Part shown: piece by piece, positions 56,363 through 64,000 of the stretch
How positions within the stretch are numbered: position 1 is the stretch's first letter
Layout: each line of letters starts with the position of its first letter
Translations under genes and position numbers: made by a program
From: Patellaria atrata CBS 101060
Taxonomy: Eukaryota; Ascomycota; Dothideomycetes; Patellariales; Patellariaceae
Length of the DNA stretch: 64,000 nt
Direction of reading: 5' to 3'
Assembly (NCBI GenBank): GCA_010093705.1
Contig: MU006094.1
Location: forward strand, 1,277,550 to 1,341,549
The notes under the pieces: generated by a model
Database searches by the model: none
Seen by the model: the letters and a program-made list of their open reading frames with translations, nothing else
What the model was told of the DNA's origin: nothing

Positions 56363-58324
56363 ATGTTCGGGACTCTCATGTGTAGCGTTCAACGTAAAGA
56401 ACCGTTGACATTCATCGAAAATACGGATCATGTGTCGGCGCTGAGCCGTAGCGCTCGCGATAAACCACATATGTCCTGCGAGCTATGCCGGAAACGAAAA
56501 GTGAGTCTTCTTCCATTTTGTTTCCCCGAACGGTATGTTTCTTTCATCGATTTCTACGATTTTCGAACTTGTACTACTCGAAAGCATCTCATCGAATCGG
56601 GGTGGATGATTTATTTCGGTCGAACGGATGTGATCGATGAATGCTTGAGCAAGACCTTGCTAACGTGTTGTTTTCTTTTGACTATGTAGATACGTTGTAA
56701 CGGAAAGCCCTCGGGATGCGATAAATGCATAGCGATGTCAGCAGAGTGTCGGTATCCAGGGCGTGAAGGCCGCCGTAAGAAGCAACCATCCTCCGAGGAA
56801 GCAGATTCCTCCCAACAAAAGAATAGCGCTAGAACTGAGCGCATCCTAGACACCAAAGAACGTGGTAATCAAGGGGACGAACAGAGGGGAGTCTCAAAAG
56901 ACTCGCATGAGTCATTGAAGGATTCGTCCAAGAAAGGTACAGGCATGAGTACGAATGGGTGGCCACTCCCACAAACAGCCGACGCTGGAGCAGAAACCTT
57001 CGATCTAGAGCTGGAGCCGGATTTTGGACAGCAAGAGATGGATCACTGGCTGTTGGCGTCCTTAGCCGAAGATGGAAGTTCAGCGGCAATGGACACTACC
57101 GTCTTTCCCAACTCGATGCTATTTGAGCAACTGGAATATCCGAATACTTGTGGGGAAATGATAGACGATACCATAGGAGGTTCTCTTCTTGGTGACACTG
57201 ATAGCCTAGAAAGTGAGTACTTTCTTAACATCGTTTCACGTAGTACACGGAAACAAAGTGCTAGTACCACAAAAGCGGCGACCCATCCATCTATTTTAGA
57301 CTACACGCTGACATCACTAGGTCAAGAATTTGACGATATTGATATGAGTATGTCGTTCAGTAACTTCCCGAGTCCAGGAGATTTAACAACTCCCATGACA
57401 ATATCCCCTTTTGAGGACATATCATTGCTAGCAATGGCCAAGCATTCTGCTCAAACATCAGCATTGTATACAAATAATAACGGCGACATTCGACGAGAGT
57501 CCGCATCCCGACCACATTCCCTAGGCCGCTGGCAGAGTCGGTCCACAAATAGTGTCGATATGCTCCGATCCGCGTCTAATCGTCTAGACCAGCGTAAGAG
57601 TAATGTGACTTCTGATGTGACAATTAAGGATTCGAGAAAATCAAATGTATCGGCGACAAAAAAGGAACAAAGCGATCCGGACCAAAGTAAAGATGGCTGC
57701 CGTTGTCTACATCTAACGGCCCGGCTCCTGGACGAGCTAGCCGCAAAAAGCGCTAGCAGGAATCCAGTCGCAATGGATGTTTTACTAGGTTACTTTCGCG
57801 GGGCTCTGGCCCACTGTGGTAGCACCCTAGATTGTGAACGTTGTACTTCGAAGAGCGAGAACAACATGCTCTTAGCCATGGCAGGGCAATATATGAGCGC
57901 TATGTGCGAACGGATCGTCAAATGCTATATTGACCTGCGACGGTCGCAAGAGCGGGAGAAGTCCCAAGTTGAACGGTTACCATCATCGTCAGGAACCTGG
58001 GATTCATGTGGTGATCACGCTAGTGGAAGTAGTGACGGCGGAAGTGACATTGGAACGGAGACAAACAGCTCTGCTAGCAGCATAATGGGGTCCAGAGGTG
58101 GGCCAGACGACATGTGGTTCTCAACGTACCGGATTGAAAGCAGTAGTGAGCGTATACAGGTATTAAGATGCCTGGTAACGGTTCAGTTGCTTGAGTTTTC
58201 ACGATTGTTGGAAAAGCTCAAGGCGCGTGCAGGTAATCGGCAAGGATATCTTATACCGCTAATGGAAGCTGAAAGGAAAATGAAAGCAGTTAAGCTGATG
58301 CTGGGTAGCGATCGTCTTTCTTGA
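56363..58324 (+). CDS. Zn2Cys6 transcription factor, AflR-like C-terminal half
   Basis: Exons 56363-56500 and 56690-58324, with a 189-bp intron (GTGAGT...TATGTAG), give 590 residues. The intron splits the zinc cluster: MSCELCRKRK in exon 1 joins IRCNGKPSGCDKC, IAMSAECRYPGREGRRKK in exon 2, completing C-x2-C-x6-C-x6-C-x2-C-x6-C. A long Ser-rich, acidic middle follows (QEMDHWLLASLAEDG, SILDYTLTSLGQEFDDID). The C-terminal region is CRCLHLTARLLDELAAKSAS, MDVLLGYFRGALAHCGS, CERCTSKSENNMLLAMAGQY, and a helical end (RIQVLRCLVTVQLLEFSRLL). This resembles regulators of the AflR family that sit in secondary-metabolite clusters. It may control the PKS region 11 kb to the left; that is a positional inference. 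The start at 56363 is the earliest in-frame ATG used, and a later in-frame ATG (MSCELC) is possible. Confidence 0.88.
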
Positions 58325-59078
58325 AATCTTGTTGGAAACAGATCATACACCTTGAAATGACAAATAAGATTAAACCTGTGATTTTGAAATAGATCAAAAT
58401 GGAAAAGTCGCATTGTCTTAAAATACATACAGCACAATGAAACGCATGAGAAGAGCCGACTAGAATTTGAGATGAAGTAAAGTTGGCTCTCGAGGAGAAG
58501 AAAGTGAGTGAAGTTGAAAAGTTTCAAAGATGCTGACGTCTGACCTGAGACAAAGCTGCTACTTTGGGTCTCGCTAACCACATGAAGAATAGCGGGGTTA
58601 GGAAAACACGCACGTGCTGGGCATTAGTTTCCTAAACGTTCGCGTTCAGTTCACTGATCACAATCCGACATCCCAAATACTGAGTGTGCAGATATATGGG
58701 GTTCGATTCATACCTTACTACATGTCAAGGCGTTGAATGCGGTTTGTTCTCTACTTCTAGAGTATCCCTTCAGAAAAGTGAATATTAGAGTTACCTCATT
58801 GGTCAGGTAGTGACGAAAGGTAAACATTATCTACAAGTAATATAAATGTCCGGACAACCTTTTGTTTAAAACGCCCAGGCATCCCTTTTTGCGTGGAACG
58901 GATACTGAGACGGAGTAATTCGTAAGTGATGCTCAGCTACCACATCGTCCTCCCCTTTTAACTCGTAGAACAGGGTAATACCATAAGCTTATATGAATGA
59001 TCTCTTAAAGAGCTAGGATGTACGATGGTTATTCACGCAGTTTAGAAGAATGATCTCGTAGCAATCGGACGACAATCC
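58325..59078. other. Intergenic, 0.75 kb
   Basis: No gene supported. It holds the 3' flank of the regulator and the promoter of the DUF1769 gene. Confidence 0.5.
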
Positions 59079-60913
59079 ATGAACGATACTCTCCCTGCAA
59101 TTTTGAAATTGAAAGGTGAAAGTCGACTGCAAGATTCTAGAAAAGCAAACATGAAATCTGAGGATGAAGATAAGTACTTATTGCAAGTTACGGCTGGCCC
59201 GTCCTATAATACTTCAACCCATAGCATTATACCGGTCAATGGTCCGACTGCTCATCGCATTGAAAATGAGTTCATGACGGTATGGTTGCGGGTACGCATA
59301 CGAGACTATAATGGTAGGTAACCATGAACCCTTTCTTCCCTATGGGAGGATGCTGACCAGAACTAGGGTTACCTAAAGAATCACCACTTAATGATGAGTA
59401 TTTCTCCCACCCTCTGCACCAAAGAGATAGATACTCCATCGGCTTCTCTTTCGTGCCCAAGGAATCGATTCCAGGTCAAGACCTAATCATGGGCTTTGAT
59501 TTTGACAGGCCGATCCGGGATCGACTCCCACCTGGATTCAAGAAGGCGATGAAGATAGTGACTACCATTATCGATCCAGGGATATATAGCGACCCGTATT
59601 CTGATAAACCTTACCTTTATGCACCTGCACTGTCCACATTCTTCACATTTAGACTTGGTGCTTTGATCTCAGAAGTTGACGCGGAACGGCAGTTGTCCGA
59701 CTTAGCCGCCAGGGATAAAGCTGGTGTAATAGAAGAAGGTGCAGATGGTAGCGGCCAGAAGTCTCGAGATGAAGCGGCGATACCTGAGGAAGCAGAAAAA
59801 CGACGAAAATATTTCCTGAAACGGAAAAATCTTGAACAGAATGTCTTTGAAGCGGATCGGCTCTATCAGGGAGACTTTTTCAATCCTTATCTTGACTTTG
59901 CCAGTAAGTTAGGCCCCTTTCCGTGCTCTTTCTTTTTCAGCCCAACGATATTTCTATGCAGAAGCGCATCCTGCTGGTAGGGTCCTGTGTTGTCCTCGTG
60001 ATACTTTTCTGAGATCCATGGTATCCGACAAACCCCACTGTCGGGTCAAAGAACACATAAACCTGAATCCAATTCGAAGGTCTAGACACCAACTTCCCCG
60101 ATGCTTACCGGATGTTGATCCTTCATTCTGTCCGATGAGCATGAAGATAGAGGGGAAATGGAAATGTGTATCACCTGTTATCACCTGCTATCATCGGTCC
60201 ATATGTTCTTCCGTTCCAAAGGTCCCTCTACCCCTCCTCCGGACCATCATCTTTGACGTGTTCAACGTATCTTGGCCATGAAACACCCGTCAAACCCCAC
60301 AATTCTTCTCAGTTGAATATGCGACAACGCATAGAAACGGCCCCTGTGCATCTTACCTGCAAAGGGTTTCTGGATTCTTCAGACTGACTGACTATTAGAT
60401 TTTGGGTTAAAACTTCCCGGCTTTTCGATATCAATTACGAAATACATTGACGACAAAACACACACCTTGCGCTTTGTGTTCAAGAATCGAGCCACAGGCG
60501 ATGTGTATTTCGTATGCGTGTTCACATTGCTCTTCGGGCAGGCTTTGCGGGATGCTTTAGCTAGTTCTACAGCAGACAGCGAGGAAAAGGTGGAGACAGA
60601 ACCAGGTGCTCCCTCAACTGAGAGCCAGAGTGAAAGAGATAGTGATAGACAAGATGAGAACAAGGAAAAAGCAGCTTCTGCAGTGGGAGGAGGTCTTATT
60701 GGAAGATTGTATTCAGCCCTCTCCCTGTTGGGCTTCACGCAGACGGTTCACCCGTCTAACCCCGCAAAATCTATTCTAACGTCATCTGTTCCGAGACACT
60801 CACTCGAATCGTCATCAGCCTCAAGTTCTGGTTCTAAAGGTGTAAATAATTTTGGCGACGAGACGGTGGAAGAATTTTTGAGATGGCAGCATAGCAATAG
60901 TAGGGGAAGGTGA
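59079..60913 (+). CDS. DUF1769 (UPF0590) family protein
   Basis: Three exons, 59079-59313, 59367-59903 and 60399-60913, give 428 residues. Introns are 53 bp and an unusually long 495 bp. Signatures of the family: LLQVTAGPSYNTSTH, then FMTVWLRVRIRDYNG at the first junction, RYSIGFSFVPKESIPGQDLIMGFDFDR, DPGIYSDPYSDKPYLYAPALS, then GDFFNPYLDFANFGLKLPGFS (restored only when the long intron is removed), and FVFKNRATGDVYFVCVFTL. Acidic and Lys-rich linkers separate the blocks, and the tail is Ser-rich. Function is unknown; relatives are conserved in ascomycetes. The N-terminal ATG fits the family start. Confidence 0.9.
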
Positions 60914-61704
60914 GGTGTGGGCATGAATGTAGAACTAATCTCGCATCAGATAAGGGTTTTTTTTTTTTTCCTAGAAGTACCTAGTCCAATCGGAAGTACA
61001 ATTCAATACATCCAGGTTCCAGCTATCTTCCGTACTGTACGTGCTGTCACTTAAGCGTCCAGTACCTGCATCCCATCTGCATGAATCCTTCGTGTATCAA
61101 TACATGTAGCCGCGGGGAAAAAATTACCGAAAAACGGTATTCTCCCGCCCAAGGCCCCCTAGCGTTGTTTAGGGGAAAATTAATAATCAAAGAGTGTGTG
61201 TTAGTCGGCTTGCATTTCCGTAACTTTGGTGAGAGTTCAGATTACTAAGTTCACTCCTTGCATCCCACTTTTTAGAACTTCAACTCCACATGGGATATCA
61301 TTCTACCACATTTCTTTGCGTCAACTAGAACTATTCCATACGGGGCAAAAATCATATGCAAACATAGAAAATCAATACCTCCGTTGTAAAATCACACAAT
61401 TTTCTGTACAAGCACGCGACTCACCAGGGCAGTCTCCATCACACCGCCGCCGCCGCTGCACTGGTAACCTTCCCTTCCGCGTGTCTCTTGGCTTGCTCTA
61501 GAACGATACCCTTTATCTCTTTATTATTTCCTTCCTTCCTTCTCTCAATTCCTCTGTCCTTTTTTTCTTTTCTTTCTCTACATCCATCGGATATCCACGT
61601 GCACGCCAAATATACTGCGTTTTTCGTCGTTGATCAGTGATAGCACACTAGAACTAGTCATCATACGGTACTCACCTCAAGGTAGTCTCTCGCGTCGATA
61701 GATC
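60914..61704. other. Intergenic, 0.8 kb, promoter of the sulfatase gene
   Basis: There is a T-run of about a dozen bases at 60959-60970 and pyrimidine tracts at 61530-61580 just upstream of the sulfatase, typical of a fungal promoter or leader. No gene seen. Confidence 0.55.
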
Positions 61705-63432
61705 ATGGCGCAAGGCGCGTCTAATCCATCTACAGCTCAACCACTTTCTCCCCCAGAGTCGCCCCCAAATGGCTTACTGGGTGTTCCCGTGGAGTCTCTT
61801 CCGGCGTTCCCGGCCAAACCAAACATCTTGTACATCATGGCAGATCAGTTAGCAGCACCGTTCCTGAAGATGCACAATCCTAAGAGCCAGATAAAAACCC
61901 CAAATCTGGATGCCCTGGCGGAAAGGTCAGTTATCTTCGATTCCGCATATTGCAATTCGCCACTGTGCGCTCCTTCCCGGATGGCCATGATCACGGGACA
62001 GCTTCCGGCCAAGATTGGATCTTTCGACAACGCTTGCTCCATCGGCTCTGATACACCGACCTATTCGCATTATCTACGGGCCTTGGATTACCATACCGTC
62101 CTAGCAGGAAAGATGCACTTTACCGGAGATCAATTGCACGGCTACGAGGACCGATTGACTACCGACATCTATCCTGCTGACTACGGCTGGGTCGTAAGCT
62201 GGGATAGACCAGAGGAACGCCTCGAGTGGTATCACAATGCCAGCTCCATCATCCAGGCTGGACCATGCGTACGAAGCAATCAGCTGGATTTCGACGAGGA
62301 AGTCATGTACAGGTCCAAACAGTATCTCTACGACCACGTGAGACAGCCAAAGGATACGAGGCCATTCTGTTTGACCGTCTCTCTAACCCATCCCCATGAT
62401 CCGTATACCATTGAGGATAAATACTGGGATATGTACGAGGATGTCGACATCGATCTACCCCAGGTTTCCATCAAGGAGGAAGACCAGGATCCCCACAGCA
62501 AACGTCTTCTCCACGTCTGTGATCTGAAAGGACAAAAGTTCTCAGATGAACAGATCAAGAGGGCTCGACGGGCATATTACGGTGCTGTAAGTTACGTCGA
62601 TGACTGCATCGGTCAACTTCTCTCTGTTCTCAAGAAATGCGGCCTGGAAGAGAATACCATCGTCCTGTTCAGCAGCGATCACGGGGACATGCTCGGCGAA
62701 CGTGGCCTCTGGTACAAGATGTCATACTTCGAGTCGTCCGTGCGGGTCCCACTACTAGTCAGTTACCCCAAACTCTTTAAACCTCACCGTGTCACCTCTA
62801 GCGTCTCCACCATAGACATCCTGCCCACTCTTGTCGACCTTGCCGGTACATCCCTTATCCCTGGACTCCCATTAGATGGCATCTCCTTGGTTCCGCACCT
62901 CTACGGCAACAAAGGTCACGACAACGTTTTCGCGGAGTACATGGGCGAAGGTACCATCGCACCCATGATGATGATACGGCGCGGTCCTTGGAAGTTCATT
63001 ACCTGTCCAGCCGATCCCCCAATGCTCTACAATCTCGCCAATGATCCTCACGAGCTCAACAACCTTGCTCGTCCCGACATTCAGGATTCCGAAACGGCAG
63101 CAGTGCTCGATGCATTCGAAACTGAGGCCCGAAAAAAGTGGGACTTTGCCAAAATTACCGAAGATGTAATACTCTGCCAACGCAAGCGCAAGTTCGTGTG
63201 GAGCGCGTTGAACAAGGGAAGGTTCGACAGTTGGGACTTTAGTCCGAGAGAAGATGGGAAGAACAAGTATATTCGCTCCCAGACTCCGCTCGATACCTTG
63301 GAGTTCAAGGCCCGCTATCCGGTCTTTGAAGATTTGAGTCTTAAGGAGAAGAATGAGATTGTGTCTCATCCGAAGATGGTTATTGAGATGGCGCATGGCA
63401 AAGGGTACCATGGACTTATGCACTATCGTTAA
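61705..63432 (+). CDS. Choline-sulfatase-type sulfatase
   Basis: An intronless frame of 575 residues. Sulfatases hydrolyse sulfate esters using formylglycine made from Cys or Ser in C/S-x-P-S-R; here CAPSR lies at residues 88-92. Metal-site and fold motifs: PNILYIMADQLAAPFL (N-terminal Asp), PNLDALAERSVIFDSAYCNSPL, MAMITGQLPAKIGSFDNA, AGKMHFTGDQLHGYEDRL, SLTHPHDPY, and VLFSSDHGDMLGERGLWYKM, then DILPTLVDLAG. The C-terminal part after KRKFVWSAL is the choline-sulfatase-type domain. Length and motif order match BetC-like enzymes, which release choline and sulfate from choline-O-sulfate. The N-terminal 35 residues are Pro/Ser-rich with no signal peptide, so the protein is probably cytosolic. The start ATG (ATCATGGCG) is well placed. 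Confidence 0.95.
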   Translation: MAQGASNPSTAQPLSPPESPPNGLLGVPVESLPAFPAKPNILYIMADQLAAPFLKMHNPKSQIKTPNLDALAERSVIFDSAYCNSPLCAPSRMAMITGQLPAKIGSFDNACSIGSDTPTYSHYLRALDYHTVLAGKMHFTGDQLHGYEDRLTTDIYPADYGWVVSWDRPEERLEWYHNASSIIQAGPCVRSNQLDFDEEVMYRSKQYLYDHVRQPKDTRPFCLTVSLTHPHDPYTIEDKYWDMYEDVDIDLPQVSIKEEDQDPHSKRLLHVCDLKGQKFSDEQIKRARRAYYGAVSYVDDCIGQLLSVLKKCGLEENTIVLFSSDHGDMLGERGLWYKMSYFESSVRVPLLVSYPKLFKPHRVTSSVSTIDILPTLVDLAGTSLIPGLPLDGISLVPHLYGNKGHDNVFAEYMGEGTIAPMMMIRRGPWKFITCPADPPMLYNLANDPHELNNLARPDIQDSETAAVLDAFETEARKKWDFAKITEDVILCQRKRKFVWSALNKGRFDSWDFSPREDGKNKYIRSQTPLDTLEFKARYPVFEDLSLKEKNEIVSHPKMVIEMAHGKGYHGLMHYR

Positions 63433-64000
63433 TGAGGAACGTGCTTGTTGCACAATTCTCTCTCTTTCTCTCTCCGTCACACCTAATTCTTTCGGTGTTT
63501 ATGAGTTAAGGGATTAAGCGGGCGTCCTCCCTTTTTAGCAAATTCCCCATCATTTCACCCGTTCTGCATTGAAGACTTAGCGTTGCATGTCTGGACCTTT
63601 TTCAAATCGGGGTTTTTCCATCTTGCCGGGCGTCAAGTTGCGTTTCATGTCTAGTCTTCTAGCAATTTGCTTCAAATGATGCTTGTTTTCAACTAGCGAG
63701 TCCCTTTTTTTCAAATTGTTCACTCTGAGCGAGTTTTCAATAATGCAGGAGGCGGGCTCGTGTTTTTCAAGTTTCGGGTTATGATTGCCTTCTTTTTGCT
63801 CTCAACTAGCGAATCCCCCCTTTTCCCTCTATCATTTTATCATCAAGCAGTGTGGTGTGAGGGCGGAATATAATTTAAAGTAGCATAGATAGTGAATCAA
63901 AAGCCTTGCTCTCTACCAAGACTTATTCCTCGAAGAAGTGAACGTCTGGGTTTTATTATAGTCAAGGGGACTACTCCAACAACTTATCGGTTGTATCCCA
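63433..64000. other. Terminal intergenic stretch
   Basis: No gene. An imperfect repeat, TCAACTAGCGAGTCCC at 63690 and TCAACTAGCGAATCCC at 63801, both followed by T-runs, is visible. Otherwise nothing distinctive. Confidence 0.5.

Noticed and set aside
60001-60390. Open frames inside the long DUF1769 intron
   Set aside because: No family match and no splice sites that join them in phase to the flanking exons.

Overview
The window reads as nuclear DNA of a filamentous ascomycete (Pezizomycotina). Genes carry many short GT-AG introns, mostly 41-90 bp. There are two HET-domain genes, a split Zn2Cys6 regulator, an Egh16/DUF3129 surface protein, a highly reducing polyketide synthase and decayed, RIP-like pseudogenes. 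A Leotiomycete (Helotiales-like) is my guess from general gene style only. All exon structures were derived by eye from splice signals, reading phase and remembered family consensus; none was checked by transcript or database.

Layout. 0-4.9 kb is a decayed zone: a gene with an in-frame TGA, a fragment of a dispersed hypothetical family, a casein-kinase-I-like pseudogene and an 85-bp tandem duplication. 5-30 kb is mostly ordinary: Egh16-like surface protein, TRM44 tRNA methyltransferase, GNA1 acetyltransferase, a broken HET gene, a small Cys-rich ORF, a 4-TM membrane protein, an MRS2-type Mg2+ channel, a 7-exon unrecognised nuclear-type protein and a DNF1-type P4-ATPase.

31-47 kb looks like a biosynthetic gene cluster. 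It holds an asparagine-synthetase-like amidotransferase with a TNGY/TNGH repeat inside its glutaminase domain, a cytochrome P450, a divergently transcribed cytochrome-b5-domain membrane protein, an 8-exon highly reducing PKS (KS-AT-DH-no working methyltransferase-ER-KR-ACP) and a divergent FSH1-type serine hydrolase. The PKS ends at its ACP, so the hydrolase is the obvious candidate for release, and the amidotransferase could convert the freed acid to an amide. The P450 with cytochrome b5 would supply oxidation. This product logic is inference.

47-64 kb holds a Tc1/mariner-type transposase remnant, an intact 840-aa HET protein, an exact 100-N assembly gap, a GC-rich secreted SMP-30/lactonase-like gene, a RidA-family protein, a Zn2Cys6 factor with an AflR-like C-terminal half (a possible cluster regulator about 9 kb from the PKS block), a DUF1769 protein with a 495-bp intron, and a choline-sulfatase-type sulfatase.
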